From the NCBI GenBank assembly GCA_947165785.1, contig CAMVBS010000002.1, positions 1-64,000 on the forward strand: a stretch of DNA of 64,000 bases, written 5' to 3'. Positions within the stretch are counted from its first letter, which is position 1, and every line of letters starts with the position of its first letter. Shown in pieces: positions 16,117-26,424 of this stretch. Below the pieces are notes generated by a model that was given only the letters and a program-made list of their open reading frames with translations, was not told the DNA's origin and did no database searches. The position numbers were made by a program, and so were the translations under genes. This stretch comes from an uncultured Clostridia bacterium. Lineage in GTDB: Bacteria > Bacillota > Clostridia > Saccharofermentanales > Saccharofermentanaceae.

Positions 16117-16920
16117 CTAGAATTGTATCTTTACAGGAGAGTGCTTGCAAATCCGATCAGATTCAGGAGGCAATTTCATATAATCTCCGTACAATGATGT
16201 TAACATGCCATCATAATCTGAAAACGACATAAATTTATATCCACAGAAAACAAGTTCTCCGTACTCCTCAAGCATTTTTCTTTGGAAACGGATTTTTTGT
16301 ATATTCTCCAATGTTGACATGCTAGACCATTCATAATTGTCTGTAATTTGCCGATCATACAATCTAAGTTTATCGGCATCTTTTTTCATTCTTTCATAAC
16401 GCCGAGGGATAAAACCTACTACTAATCTAAACAATTTTTTGTTTAATGGGTCATTCGTTCTTTTGCCATTTGCCCTTGTAAGATACACTAATTCCCTTGC
16501 GATTTTCTGAGACCTTTGTGCTTTTTCCTTATCAAAAGAAACCTTATCCAATGGGAAAATATCAACCCACACCTCATGATTGCCCACATTCTCGATATCT
16601 CCCTCTTGGATAAACAGAGTTCCTTTCTTACCGACTTTTCCGTGGCACGCCTGTATATATCTGTCATTCTCAAAATTTGAAAAGGAATAGCCCTCCATAG
16701 GGTGTGATTTTATCGTTTCACAAAACTTGGTGTATTCATTCCTGGTCATAGCTATATCAACGTCATCATCCCATGGAATAAATCCTCCATGTCGGACTGC
16801 ACCAAGCATAGTTCCGGCATATATCGAGTACTTAATATCCCATTTCCTGCAATATGCATCTATTTCCTTCAATATTTCCAGCTCAGTTTTTTGCAATTTC
16901 TCCAGGGTGTCCTTATCCAT
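16117..16920 (-). CDS. LicD-family phosphotransferase
   Basis: 267 aa. The LicD hallmark is clear near residues 28-55: KYSIYAGTMLGAVRHGGFIP followed by WDDDVDIAM, the metal-binding DDDxD. LicD enzymes transfer phosphocholine or a similar phospho-substituent from a CDP-activated donor to a glycan. No choline uptake or kinase genes (licA/licB) are visible; instead an AEP synthesis and CDP-activation operon lies at 36.8-41.3 kb, so 2-aminoethylphosphonate is a plausible substituent here. It is followed by the dehydrogenase gene 72 bp downstream and preceded by the nucleotidyltransferase gene, all on one strand. Confidence 0.9.
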   Translation of the reverse strand: MDKDTLEKLQKTELEILKEIDAYCRKWDIKYSIYAGTMLGAVRHGGFIPWDDDVDIAMTRNEYTKFCETIKSHPMEGYSFSNFENDRYIQACHGKVGKKGTLFIQEGDIENVGNHEVWVDIFPLDKVSFDKEKAQRSQKIARELVYLTRANGKRTNDPLNKKLFRLVVGFIPRRYERMKKDADKLRLYDRQITDNYEWSSMSTLENIQKIRFQRKMLEEYGELVFCGYKFMSFSDYDGMLTSLYGDYMKLPPESDRICKHSPVKIQF

Positions 16921-16977
16921 TATTAACCATCACCTCACTACTCTACCATCAAATCTTTTCATTATTACCTTCTCCGA

Positions 16978-18180
16978 TTAACCTTCTTCTTCAAACAGCT
17001 TTAATCTGCTGTATATATTGCTTCTTCTTTCAGCACCACTTATTGTTTGAACAACATTAATTGACGATCTCTTTCCTGCCTTTATCTGAGTAAGATGTTT
17101 AACACCAACGTAAACCCACCCTATAGGCAACAAAACAGGTATTTTATTTGTAATTGGCATTGCTCTTTTTGATCTAACATTCAGATTTCTAATAAGTGTT
17201 TTTATCGGTCCTCCTCTTGCAACTCCACGCGTTGCATCGTCTCTCATGAGTTTTGCCTGATTTATCCTTTGATTATCCTTTACTCCAAAATTACCGGAAT
17301 CCAAAATATCCTGCATTATCAGATCCACTGTTTCTTCTTCAACATCTTCTGCCCACAGTTTTCTATCTATACCCAAGTACTTGATCGATACTGCAGTTAA
17401 AACGCGGGCATATTCCCATAGTCCCATTTCCTTGAGAGGCTCTTTAAACAGGTCACAAAACTCAGAATCAGAGAACTTGTTCGAAAACACTGCCCAATCG
17501 CATAAGTGCCTGAGTCCCATACCGGTAGTTGTCATGTGGCTTGCAGAATGAAGCAGCAAAACCAAACCGTGGTGAAAATCTGAAGGAACCATGTAACCAT
17601 CAAAACATTCAGCCTTTTCAATTATGTCAGCCAAATATTTCCTGACGCAATCTCCTTCCTTTCCTTCTCTCGGTACACCAGGACAGCTCCAATGAAGTTC
17701 ATATGTAATCATTGCTCTTTTAAAAGCAGTGTGAAAACTGTGATTATCCTCTTTTCTTTGTTCATAACCATTATCATTCAGCAGTTCGACTGTTCTATCT
17801 ACATCACTCTTCTTTACCAAAAAGTCTACATCGCCCATCGTTCGAAGCAATGGATCTGGATAGTATTTGGCAGAAGCCATGCCCTTCAAAATAACATAAT
17901 CGATTCCAGCCTCTGACAAAAGTTTGTGAAGTTCTTGGTGGGCTACTTGATTACGTATATTATTTGCAATCTGACTTAAGTAAGCATTCTCCCATTTTTC
18001 AATATCTGCTTTAGCCAAAGAGAATTTATTTAACTCATAGATAAACAAGAAAACCGATTGCTTAAGAGCTTCTTCAAAAGCATCATCCAAACAATCCGCG
18101 TTTTCTCCCGCTGATCTATTATTGCTAAACAATAAATATCTTAAGTTCTCCTTAAAACAAGAGTCAACTATATTGGCCAT
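16978..18180 (-). CDS. Nucleotidyltransferase-family protein (NTP_transf_5)
   Basis: 400 aa, intact member of the putative nucleotidyltransferase family PF14907. The core around residues 95-125 is IDYVILKGMASAKYYPDP then TMGDVDFLV, with the GDxDxxV acidic pair expected of a Pol-beta fold. A His cluster LLLHSASHMTTTGMGLRHL follows. These genes are frequent in Clostridial capsule and EPS clusters, but the reaction is not established. It begins immediately after the flippase gene (no gap). Two dead relatives of it lie at 4.1 and 6.5 kb. Confidence 0.85.
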   Translation of the reverse strand: MANIVDSCFKENLRYLLFSNNRSAGENADCLDDAFEEALKQSVFLFIYELNKFSLAKADIEKWENAYLSQIANNIRNQVAHQELHKLLSEAGIDYVILKGMASAKYYPDPLLRTMGDVDFLVKKSDVDRTVELLNDNGYEQRKEDNHSFHTAFKRAMITYELHWSCPGVPREGKEGDCVRKYLADIIEKAECFDGYMVPSDFHHGLVLLLHSASHMTTTGMGLRHLCDWAVFSNKFSDSEFCDLFKEPLKEMGLWEYARVLTAVSIKYLGIDRKLWAEDVEEETVDLIMQDILDSGNFGVKDNQRINQAKLMRDDATRGVARGGPIKTLIRNLNVRSKRAMPITNKIPVLLPIGWVYVGVKHLTQIKAGKRSSINVVQTISGAERRSNIYSRLKLFEEEG

Positions 18181-19602
18181 TCATGTTTCCTTCAAAACTT
18201 TTCGTGATTTTATGTTTTCTATAAGTATTTTTACTTCTTTGTAATTAAGAAGCAAATATATGACATATAATCCTAATGTAGCTAGAAATGCCATTATTCC
18301 CGACAAATTTGATACGATTACAATGTACGAAAGTATCAGCACTATTTCATATAATATCTCCCGACCAATTTTCTGCCCAAACGACTTACTCAATAAATGG
18401 TCAGACAATATGCTTCTGAATATAATTGCGATTACCATTGAAGCAACAACTGCGGTCATACTGCCCAAAATATATCCACATATAAAACAAGAGATCGAAC
18501 TAAAAATAAGCGAAATGATGTTTATAAACATTAGACGTTTCTCTTGCCTTAGCACTTTGAAATATGTTGTAAATATCATTTGCATTTTTCCATCAAATAT
18601 ACAAATAGGTAATAAGTATGCAAGATATACCAGGCTTTCACTATACTCTGGAAGCCACAATCCTAGAACAAACTGCAAAGGAATATAAAAAACCAATATA
18701 GCCGGGGCCAAGGTGTTTACTCCGCTTCTCAAAAAAATAAAAATGTCAATTTGTTTATGCTTTTCTATCTGCCTAAGAGCAGGAAACATAACCATGCTGA
18801 CCTGTTGGATAAACACCAGAAAGAAATTAGTTAGGGAAAAGGCTAATGAAATCTTGCCAAATGATTCCACTCCCCATATATTGTCAACTATCATACGTCC
18901 CACACCAAGTATAAGCAAAGCAACAATATTAGATATTGTTAACTTTATACCTATCGAAGCATCATTCCATAATTCTCTTAATGTTTTACTAAGAGGAAGC
19001 CATTTTGAGAAGACAATCTTTCTCCCTTTCCAAATACAAAACATCAGCGATATAAGTCGGCTACATGTATACAAAACAATAAAGGGAACATATGTAGTTT
19101 GTTTGGTTATCAATAATACAACAATGGATACTATCACTATTATTCTGTCAATCATCACGGAGTATGAAAACCACTTTGTTTCATTTACCGCCTGAAAAAT
19201 GTATCCAAGGCAAAGTGCTAAATTATTGATTACCAAGTAAATTGCGGCTAATAATATAACAATTTGTCGATTATGATCTTTGAAAAGAACCAATCCTAAT
19301 CCACAAATTATAAATGCAATAATTATCTCAAAAAGAAGAAAAAACCTGAATTCTGCACCGATAGAACGATGGTTAAGCCGTTCATATTTTTGCCCACCGA
19401 GTCTAAGGTATAATCCATCATTAATCCCAAAATGGAAAAACCCAACATATCCGATATAAAAAATGAAAAGCTGACTGTAACTATATTGATTCACCCCAAA
19501 CATCTTAGGTAATATGAATGACATCAACACACTCAATACCAAAGATATACCTTGGGAAAGAAATGCTACAAGCAAGTTAGAGAATAGTTTACCTCTCATC
19601 AT
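18181..19602 (-). CDS. Wzx-type oligosaccharide flippase
   Basis: 473 aa with about 12-14 hydrophobic segments and almost no soluble part, starting KLFSNLLVAFLSQGISLVLS. This is the polysaccharide_synt/MATE-like fold of Wzx flippases, which move lipid-linked repeat units across the cytoplasmic membrane. It lies between the polymerase (wzy) and the NTP_transf_5 gene. AT-rich. Substrate is presumably the undecaprenyl-linked repeat built by the upstream glycosyltransferases. Confidence 0.9.
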   Translation of the reverse strand: MMRGKLFSNLLVAFLSQGISLVLSVLMSFILPKMFGVNQYSYSQLFIFYIGYVGFFHFGINDGLYLRLGGQKYERLNHRSIGAEFRFFLLFEIIIAFIICGLGLVLFKDHNRQIVILLAAIYLVINNLALCLGYIFQAVNETKWFSYSVMIDRIIVIVSIVVLLITKQTTYVPFIVLYTCSRLISLMFCIWKGRKIVFSKWLPLSKTLRELWNDASIGIKLTISNIVALLILGVGRMIVDNIWGVESFGKISLAFSLTNFFLVFIQQVSMVMFPALRQIEKHKQIDIFIFLRSGVNTLAPAILVFYIPLQFVLGLWLPEYSESLVYLAYLLPICIFDGKMQMIFTTYFKVLRQEKRLMFINIISLIFSSISCFICGYILGSMTAVVASMVIAIIFRSILSDHLLSKSFGQKIGREILYEIVLILSYIVIVSNLSGIMAFLATLGLYVIYLLLNYKEVKILIENIKSRKVLKET

Positions 19603-19619
19603 TACCTCTAGAACAGAAT

Positions 19620-20891
19620 TTATTCACTTATATACCACACAAAATTACTCTTATTCTCAGTCTTTCTAGAAAACAAAAGATTCGTTTTTAACAATAGAAT
19701 TCCAAATACCAATAACTGAATCCAGTTGGACAACAGCGAGAAGTACTGATCTTGAAATATTTGCATAATAAGAGGGTATAAAAAGATGCAATAATTGTAT
19801 ATGCCCATCAATTTGTACTCTGTCATTTGCCTATATATTTTTCCATGAAATATTCCGATTATAAATTGAATGAATAAAGCATAAATTATCCCAAAATCCG
19901 AAGTGTACCAGTAATAAAATGTATAAACATTTGTCACCGAATCATTTCCTATAACGGTATATTCTTGTATAAGAGGAGGTGCATAATTTGTCCCGAACAC
20001 AGCATCGTAAATTGCTAAAAGAGTTCTTGCCGTGTTCTTTCCACCTAAATGTTGAAATAAATTTGAATCGAATTTCTTTTGAAATGCAACAAAACCACCT
20101 GTTCCATATAGAGAAAACTGTCTCAACAAAACATCAATAACATTGTTGTTTTTATATAAATATGGAGATTTATAAACAGAGACAACTGAAAAAAGTGCAA
20201 TAAATCCTAATCCTCCAGCTATAAACCATTTGATAATTGTTTTATTTCTCGCCTTACTAACTATAATGATTGCTGTAACAATTGGTAAAATTGAACTTAA
20301 GATACCGTTTCTTGTCATTTTCGTCATGGCTAAAGCAAAATAAAAAAGTGTTTGAACCACGAGATATTTTTTATACCTCTTCTTTTCTTCTTCAGGCACA
20401 TGCGAATAACCAATCAACATACATAACACTGTAGCCAAAACAACATTTCTACCGTAACTAATAAATCCAAATGCACCAAACTCAGCCTTATTCATATAAA
20501 AAGAAATAAAGAAGTTTTCAACATAGTTTGCTCGTATGAATCTATAGTAAGATACTAATGTGTATATAGTAAACAGGATATCAAATACAATAATTGTCTT
20601 TAAAAAAAAGTAATTAGGATAGTATGATTGGATTCGGTTTGTTATTCTTATATCTTTTACTACAATTCTATTTCCCAATGTAGTCCCTATAACAAATATT
20701 ACTCCGCCTAAAAGAAAGTACAAATAGACATAACTGTTACTATCAAATGCATATCCTGTTTTTCTTAAAACCGATAAAAAAACACACCAAGGCAAGCAGA
20801 AAATAATAGCGGGATGCAAATAGTCCTTAAAAAGGTATATGGTTACAATCAGCAGTATCCAAAAAAACAGTATTGTTAATGATAAAATCAT
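19620..20891 (-). CDS. Wzy-type O-antigen/EPS repeat-unit polymerase
   Basis: 423 aa, about 11-12 hydrophobic segments with one long extracytoplasmic loop (residues ~245-320, containing YGTGGFVAFQKKFDSN). Length, topology and position next to wzx fit the O-antigen polymerase family (oligosaccharide repeat unit polymerase), which joins repeat units outside the membrane. Sequence identity in this family is low, so the call relies on topology and context. Confidence 0.85.
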   Translation of the reverse strand: MILSLTILFFWILLIVTIYLFKDYLHPAIIFCLPWCVFLSVLRKTGYAFDSNSYVYLYFLLGGVIFVIGTTLGNRIVVKDIRITNRIQSYYPNYFFLKTIIVFDILFTIYTLVSYYRFIRANYVENFFISFYMNKAEFGAFGFISYGRNVVLATVLCMLIGYSHVPEEEKKRYKKYLVVQTLFYFALAMTKMTRNGILSSILPIVTAIIIVSKARNKTIIKWFIAGGLGFIALFSVVSVYKSPYLYKNNNVIDVLLRQFSLYGTGGFVAFQKKFDSNLFQHLGGKNTARTLLAIYDAVFGTNYAPPLIQEYTVIGNDSVTNVYTFYYWYTSDFGIIYALFIQFIIGIFHGKIYRQMTEYKLMGIYNYCIFLYPLIMQIFQDQYFSLLSNWIQLLVFGILLLKTNLLFSRKTENKSNFVWYISE

Positions 20892-20937
20892 ATCTGTCTC
20901 CCCTTGTTAATCTCTTTAATCAAACGAAAATACCTAC

Positions 20938-21753
20938 TCATATACTTTTCAAACCATCAACAACTCCGTGTAGGATACTAGATATTTTACTTTTCTTTTC
21001 ATTTTCAAAAAAAACGGTCTTTAGTATGTATTTCGTAATCGTACAAAAAGGTTTTCCCTTTTTTAATTTTTTGCGAAGATAAATAGCATTTCGAGACATA
21101 TAATACTTTCGAATAGCAGAATGATTTGTCACATAAATAGTTTTTCCAAACATAACAACACACTTCAGCTTTCCCAATTCATGAAGCAATTCTGACTCGT
21201 AGGTTCTTATCACCTTATATCCACTTTGATTTGCTCTAACTCCATAATCATAATCAACGCCATCAATAAATAGCCACTCATCAAACCCTTCCAATTTTTT
21301 CCAGACTTCAATATTCGTTAACGAAGCAGAAGTAATCGTCCATTCTACTTCCTCAGATTTTTGCGAAGAAAAAACTTTATGTTTTTCATTCCCCTTATAC
21401 ACTATATTGGGAGATATGATAGCAACCTTTTCATCAATATATTTACATAAACAGTCTACTAAGTTACATGGTGATATTGAGTCTTGATCAAGGGTCAAGA
21501 TCCATTCAAATCCATTCTGCTCTGCCCATCCACATAATCTATTCAATGCATATGCTATTCCCATATTTTTTGACTCTTCAATTAAATAAACAGAACAGAA
21601 ATCTCTAATAGCATTATTTATTTCATTTATATTATTAGAACCATTGTCAAATAAAACGATACATCTTACCTGTTGAATAATGTTAGTTATATTTTGTTTT
21701 AGTATTTCAACATCCGGATTAAAAGTTACAATTCCCGCACATACATCAACCAT
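20938..21753 (-). CDS. GT2 glycosyltransferase (rhamnosyltransferase-like)
   Basis: 271 aa, GT-A fold. It starts VDVCAGIVTFNPDVEILKQN, has a nucleotide-binding FDNGSNN and metal site LDQDS, and an acceptor-side motif FIDGVDYDYGVRANQSGY, a layout typical of the rhamnosyltransferase branch of GT2. It would add one sugar to the lipid-linked repeat on the cytoplasmic face. Just 10 bp separate it from the upstream GT2 gene. Confidence 0.88.
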   Translation of the reverse strand: MVDVCAGIVTFNPDVEILKQNITNIIQQVRCIVLFDNGSNNINEINNAIRDFCSVYLIEESKNMGIAYALNRLCGWAEQNGFEWILTLDQDSISPCNLVDCLCKYIDEKVAIISPNIVYKGNEKHKVFSSQKSEEVEWTITSASLTNIEVWKKLEGFDEWLFIDGVDYDYGVRANQSGYKVIRTYESELLHELGKLKCVVMFGKTIYVTNHSAIRKYYMSRNAIYLRKKLKKGKPFCTITKYILKTVFFENEKKSKISSILHGVVDGLKSI

Positions 21754-21763
21754 ATAATCTAAT

Positions 21764-22714
21764 CTATTTGCTCCTTATACATGCTAGGAAGTTATTTACA
21801 GCAATCCAACGATTCATCATAGGATTTGTATTAAACAATGCTAAGAACAATTTGCCCAGTCTTCTGTTTTTCAAACAGCTAATACTTTCTTCAGTATCGC
21901 TTATAGCTCTTCTAAACTCTCTCGCATTATCATCTGATAACACCTTACTATATTTCTCATAAATAGCCACCATTTGCTTATATCTAACCTGACGGCCTTG
22001 AATTTGTTCATCTATCCTTGAAAGTCTACTTTGAATATCAATTCTTGCCGCTGATAAATTTTTTCCATGTTGCCTATAGTAAACCAACTTTCTGTTTAAA
22101 ACATAATATCCATCATAAACAGCAGCTACAGTTCCAATTGGAAGATCATGCGTTAATCCATTATCTATAATTAAACTCCTTGTTTCGCTAATCAGTTCTT
22201 TTTTTACCGCAAGACACAAACCAGGACTCTTGTTATATTTTACCGCTTCACGAAGAGAGATTTTTTGAAAATCTTCTGATCTTTTTTTGACATTCGTCAT
22301 AAATTCAAACCTCATAGGTATCGCATTCATATTGGCATCCACATAGTAACGCAGACAATAACACGCTTTCATATCTGGATATTTATAGAATCCTTGTTCC
22401 ATCAATTCTATCTTTCTAGTATCCCAAACATCATCTTGATCAGAATAAAAAATTATATCTCCACTGGCTTTTTCCGCTCCATCAAGAAAGTTTTTCACAC
22501 AACCTTTATTCGTTGTGTTTTTAATAAGTTGCCATTTTGATTCTAACTGATTGATATGAATAAAACCCTCAATGATTTGCCTTGTATCATCAGTAGAACC
22601 ATCATCAAAAATAAGAACTTCATCTGCTGGTCTAGTTTGGTTAAATAATGATTCGATCTGTTCCTTAACGTATCGCTCTCCATTATAAGTAGCCATCACT
22701 ATTGAAATTTTCAT
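21764..22714 (-). CDS. GT2 glycosyltransferase
   Basis: 316 aa. GT-A signature ISIVMATYNGERYVKEQIES, FDDGSTDDT and the metal-binding YSDQDDVW. The C-terminal third is helical and Arg/Lys-rich, with a peripheral-membrane look. Close to the family of alpha-L-Rha or Glc transferases in capsule loci; donor and acceptor are unknown. A 103-bp gap without a gene separates it from the GT4 gene upstream. Confidence 0.9.
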   Translation of the reverse strand: MKISIVMATYNGERYVKEQIESLFNQTRPADEVLIFDDGSTDDTRQIIEGFIHINQLESKWQLIKNTTNKGCVKNFLDGAEKASGDIIFYSDQDDVWDTRKIELMEQGFYKYPDMKACYCLRYYVDANMNAIPMRFEFMTNVKKRSEDFQKISLREAVKYNKSPGLCLAVKKELISETRSLIIDNGLTHDLPIGTVAAVYDGYYVLNRKLVYYRQHGKNLSAARIDIQSRLSRIDEQIQGRQVRYKQMVAIYEKYSKVLSDDNAREFRRAISDTEESISCLKNRRLGKLFLALFNTNPMMNRWIAVNNFLACIRSK

Positions 22715-22817
22715 ATTGACTTCTTTTTACCCTCATCAAACCCTAAATCTAAATTTTTGAAATAACTGTTAAACATGCATCAATCCAGTGACGTGAAAAT
22801 ATCAACAAAACAATCCT

Positions 22818-23891
22818 TTACTGAAACAATGACTTAATTGTTTCTGACACTATGTTTTGTTTATTGAATTGCTTTTCCATAAGCTTTCTTCCTCTTTTCC
22901 CCATTTCTTCGCGTCTATCTATTCTCGTTATCATATTCATTTTTTCGTATAAACTATCCACATTTTTTACTTCACATAAAAAACCTGTCTCACCATCTAT
23001 AACCGCTTCTCTACACCCAGGAATATCCGAAGTTATTACAGGTCTCCCTATTGCTGCGCTTTCAAGATTGGTGTTAGCCATTCCTTCGTGATAACTAGGA
23101 AGAACAAAACAGTCGCATGCCTTAATAAAGGGTCTTACATCCTTTTGATATCCCCAATATTTTAACCAACCTTCTTTTTGATACACATCAAGTACATCCT
23201 TATAATTTTCCTCAAAGGGACCTACAACATCTAAACAACATTCGAAACCTTCAGCTACTAATCTCTTCATAGCTGCAAATAATTCTTCAACGCCTTTTTC
23301 CTTCATAACTCGACCTATAAATAAAAACTTCATCTTAGAATTATGAGGATACTCTTCATAGGGAAAATCCAACAAATTAACCCCCGCTCCATTCAAAACA
23401 CAAGCCTGTTTCTCATCAACAAGATTCTCATCAACGAATAAAGTCTTATTAGCTTGGTTCTCGAAAAATACCACTTTTGATTCCTTAAGCGCGATTTTAT
23501 ACATTCGCTCAACTAATATTCTAAGCAGATTCTTCTTTTCAAAAGCAGTGCCCAACCCTGTAATATTTACAGCATACTCTGTTTCTATTCGCCTGCACGC
23601 AAATCCACCATATATATTGGGCTTAATAGTGTAGGTTATTACTAAATCAGGATCGAGCTCAGACAAGATGGATTTATATTTTTTATATAGGCTATAGTCC
23701 TTAAAAGGATTCATTCCCCTTCTGTCAACAGGTGTATCTATAAAAGTACAGCCAGCAGATTTAAGAGGCTCCACCATTTCGCCATAAGGTAACGAAATAT
23801 AAACTTCGTTTTCCTTAAGCAATTCGTATATTAATTCTTTTCTGAAGCGATATAATCCTATATCGTTATTAGCTAATATCAATATCTTCAT
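22818..23891 (-). CDS. GT4 glycosyltransferase (PglA/CapM-like)
   Basis: 357 aa, GT-B fold. The N-terminal start ILILANNDIGLYRFRKELIY and the C-terminal donor site HEGMANTNLESAAIGRPVI with ESAAIG (the GT4 ExxxxxxxE region) identify GT family 4, nearest the PglA/CapM group that adds the second sugar to diNAc-bacillosamine or FucNAc lipid carriers. It overlaps the PglD-like gene by 4 bp, in keeping with acting directly after the initiating enzymes. Donor specificity is unproven. Confidence 0.88.
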   Translation of the reverse strand: MKILILANNDIGLYRFRKELIYELLKENEVYISLPYGEMVEPLKSAGCTFIDTPVDRRGMNPFKDYSLYKKYKSILSELDPDLVITYTIKPNIYGGFACRRIETEYAVNITGLGTAFEKKNLLRILVERMYKIALKESKVVFFENQANKTLFVDENLVDEKQACVLNGAGVNLLDFPYEEYPHNSKMKFLFIGRVMKEKGVEELFAAMKRLVAEGFECCLDVVGPFEENYKDVLDVYQKEGWLKYWGYQKDVRPFIKACDCFVLPSYHEGMANTNLESAAIGRPVITSDIPGCREAVIDGETGFLCEVKNVDSLYEKMNMITRIDRREEMGKRGRKLMEKQFNKQNIVSETIKSLFQ

Positions 23892-24481
23892 TTTTTCTTA
23901 GCAGGAATACCTATATATTTTCCTCTACAATCTATATCTTTTACAACGGTTGCACCTGCTCCTATAAAACACTCACCACATATCGACACATTATTGATGA
24001 TGGTAGCTCCAGCTCCAATCCATGTCATCTCACCAACAGTAACTGTGCCACATACATGAGCTCCAACTGCAACATGGACATAATCATTTATCAAACAATC
24101 ATGATCTACGGAACTACAAGAATTAATAATACATCCTTTACCGATCTTGGCATCAGGGTTAATAACAGAACCTGCCATCACTACTGTTCCTCTTTCCAGC
24201 GTTACACTATCTGCTACAACCGCATTTGGATGAATTAAAACAGGCTGAATTCTATCTTTATAGAATTCCATTAATCTCTTTCTTATCTTACAGTTTCCAA
24301 TAGCAACAAATACTTCTCCTTCTGTTGCTTCTAAGCTAGTGCCCAAAACGGGGAAGCCCAAACATTCCTTGACATCCTTATTGTCATCAAAAAACACTAT
24401 GTCACTATATCCACTAAGTTTAGCTATATCCGCAACCACTTTTCCATGTCCGGAAGCACCTATTATATTCAACCTAGTCAT
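23888..24481 (-). CDS. PglD/NeuD-type sugar O/N-acetyltransferase
   Basis: 197 aa. N-terminal Rossmann-like part (GASGHGKVVADIAKLSGY) followed by a left-handed beta-helix of hexapeptide repeats with the catalytic His in SSVDHDCLINDYVHV. PglD acetylates the 4-amino sugar made by PglE to give UDP-diNAcBac. It overlaps its neighbours on both sides by 4 bp, between the initiating transferase and the GT4. Confidence 0.92.
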   Translation of the reverse strand: MTRLNIIGASGHGKVVADIAKLSGYSDIVFFDDNKDVKECLGFPVLGTSLEATEGEVFVAIGNCKIRKRLMEFYKDRIQPVLIHPNAVVADSVTLERGTVVMAGSVINPDAKIGKGCIINSCSSVDHDCLINDYVHVAVGAHVCGTVTVGEMTWIGAGATIINNVSICGECFIGAGATVVKDIDCRGKYIGIPAKKK

Positions 24482-25107
24482 TTGTTACTCCCCATAAATT
24501 CAGTCATAGTACAAGTCTCGTTACCACTGATTCCTTCTCTCTTAAGAACCGTTGCCAGTGTCTTAAATATTATTTTCCAATCTTCAACGAATGTTATGTG
24601 ATCGACGTACTTTACATCCCAATCAAACTTCTCCTCCCAAGAGATAGCATTACGACCATTTACCTGAGCTAGTCCTGTAAAACCTGGTCTAACCTCGTGT
24701 CTTCTGGCCTGGTGTTCATTATATCGATCTAGGTATTGAACCAATAATGGTCTAGGTCCTACTACGCTCATATCGCCCTTCAACATATTAAATAGTTCAG
24801 GAAGTTCATCAAGACTTGTACTTCTAAGTTTTTTTCCAAAAGGTGTTAACCTCTCAGCATCCTGACTCGGATCGATTACTCCATCCTTAGGAGGTAGCAT
24901 AGTACGAAATTTATAAAGTTTGAAGATTTTCCCGTTCCTGCCAGGTCTTTCTTGTGTGAATAAAATCGGAGAGCCAAGCTTTATTCTAACTAGAATGGCT
25001 GTAACAAGAAGAACAGGTGACAAAACTATGGTAGCAGATAAGGCACACAAGAAATCCTGCGGTCGCTTTATAAATTTCTCATAGATACCATAAGGCTTAT
25101 GTTCCAT
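24478..25107 (-). CDS. PglC-like initiating sugar-phosphate transferase
   Basis: 209 aa bacterial sugar transferase (monotopic phosphoglycosyl transferase). It has an N-terminal re-entrant hydrophobic helix (LSATIVLSPVLLVTAILVRI), then LFTQERPGRNGKIFKLYKFR, the catalytic-type region LRSTSLDELPELFNMLKGDM and SVVGPRPLL. It loads a phosphosugar, here probably a bacillosamine-type sugar, onto undecaprenyl phosphate, the first committed step of repeat-unit assembly. The preceding aminotransferase gene ends at the base before its start. Confidence 0.93.
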   Translation of the reverse strand: MEHKPYGIYEKFIKRPQDFLCALSATIVLSPVLLVTAILVRIKLGSPILFTQERPGRNGKIFKLYKFRTMLPPKDGVIDPSQDAERLTPFGKKLRSTSLDELPELFNMLKGDMSVVGPRPLLVQYLDRYNEHQARRHEVRPGFTGLAQVNGRNAISWEEKFDWDVKYVDHITFVEDWKIIFKTLATVLKREGISGNETCTMTEFMGSNK

Positions 25108-26406
25108 TTAATCAAAGCACCTTCTGATGATATCAATGATTACATCAATCTGATCATCTGTCATCTTGTTATCACTAGGCAGACATAATCCTCTTTCAAA
25201 GATATCAGCACCTACATCAACCATACCTGTTTCCTTGATATACGCATTGCTTCTGGCTCTACCGTTACCATTAGCTGTAATGAACGGATTCAATCTGTAA
25301 ACAGGTTGCATATGCATAGGTTTCCAAATAGGTCTGCCATCCGCCTTGAATGCACTCAATGCTTCAAGTATCTCTGTAGGACAACTCTTACCGGTTTCAT
25401 ATCTGTATAACGCTTTCTTTTCCCCTCTTACTGATTCGCACATTGCATTCTTATCAATTATCATGCATGACAACCAGTAATTCGGTACTGTGTTATCAGG
25501 AATAGGATTCATCGATACCGGGAGATCTTTTAGACCTTCTTTGTATCGATCATAAATTCTCTTTTTGTCAGCAATATGCTGATCAAGATAAGGGATCTGA
25601 CCTCTTACTACTCCGGCAACTACGTTACTCATTCTATAGTTATATCCAAGTTCTTCATGCTGATACCATGGAGCATCTTCCCTGCTCTGAGTTGACCACT
25701 TTCTGATCTTATTTGCATCCTCTTCATCATCGCAAAGAAGCATGCCTCCTGATGATCCGGTTATTATCTTATTTCCGTTAAAACTGATAACGGAATAATC
25801 TCCAAAACAGCCTGTCTGGATACCATTAAGAGTGGCACCAAAGCTTTCAGCTGCATCCTCTATAATGAGAGCTCCATGATCATCTGCGATCTTTCTTATC
25901 TCATCAATCTGACCCGGTGTACCATAGAGGTGTGCAACTACAATAAGTTTAACATCAGGATAGATCTCAAACGCCTTCTCAAGCGCATCAGGATCCATAT
26001 TCCAGGAATCATATTCCGTATCAATAAAAACAGGTTCTCCGTTCTCATAACAGATACCATTTACTGTAGCATCAAATGTCATATCAGAACAGAAAACCTT
26101 TTTGCCTTCAAGTGATCCATGACCTATTTTAGGCTGACCATAAAGCTTTTCGGCAGCAAGTTTAATAGCAAGATGAAGCGCTGCTGTCCCAGCACTTAAT
26201 GCAACAGCCTGTTTTCTTCCAATCTTCTCAGCGATCTGCTTTTCAATAACATTTATATTCTCTCCGGCAGTCGTTATCCAATTCTTCTCAAATGCATCAT
26301 TGATCCATTTCTGTTCATCACCATGCATTGTTGGACTAGCGAGCCACACTCTGTTCTCAAAGGGTTTTATGCCTGCAAATCTCGGATCATTTATGTAATC
26401 TGTCAC
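25108..26406 (-). CDS. PglE-like DegT/DnrJ/EryC1 aminotransferase
   Basis: 432 aa PLP-dependent sugar aminotransferase. Seen: AVALSAGTAALHLAIKLA, LIVVAHLYGTPGQIDEI, DAAESFGATL and the PLP-lysine region SFNGNKIITGSSGGML. In the PglF-PglE-PglD route it converts the UDP-4-keto-6-deoxy-GlcNAc made by PglF to the 4-amino sugar. An insertion around residues 330-360 (ETGKSCPTEIL) is longer than in basic DegT proteins, as often seen in Clostridial homologues. Confidence 0.92.
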   Translation of the reverse strand: MTDYINDPRFAGIKPFENRVWLASPTMHGDEQKWINDAFEKNWITTAGENINVIEKQIAEKIGRKQAVALSAGTAALHLAIKLAAEKLYGQPKIGHGSLEGKKVFCSDMTFDATVNGICYENGEPVFIDTEYDSWNMDPDALEKAFEIYPDVKLIVVAHLYGTPGQIDEIRKIADDHGALIIEDAAESFGATLNGIQTGCFGDYSVISFNGNKIITGSSGGMLLCDDEEDANKIRKWSTQSREDAPWYQHEELGYNYRMSNVVAGVVRGQIPYLDQHIADKKRIYDRYKEGLKDLPVSMNPIPDNTVPNYWLSCMIIDKNAMCESVRGEKKALYRYETGKSCPTEILEALSAFKADGRPIWKPMHMQPVYRLNPFITANGNGRARSNAYIKETGMVDVGADIFERGLCLPSDNKMTDDQIDVIIDIIRRCFD

Positions 26407-26424
26407 TTTCTACACCCCCCAAAC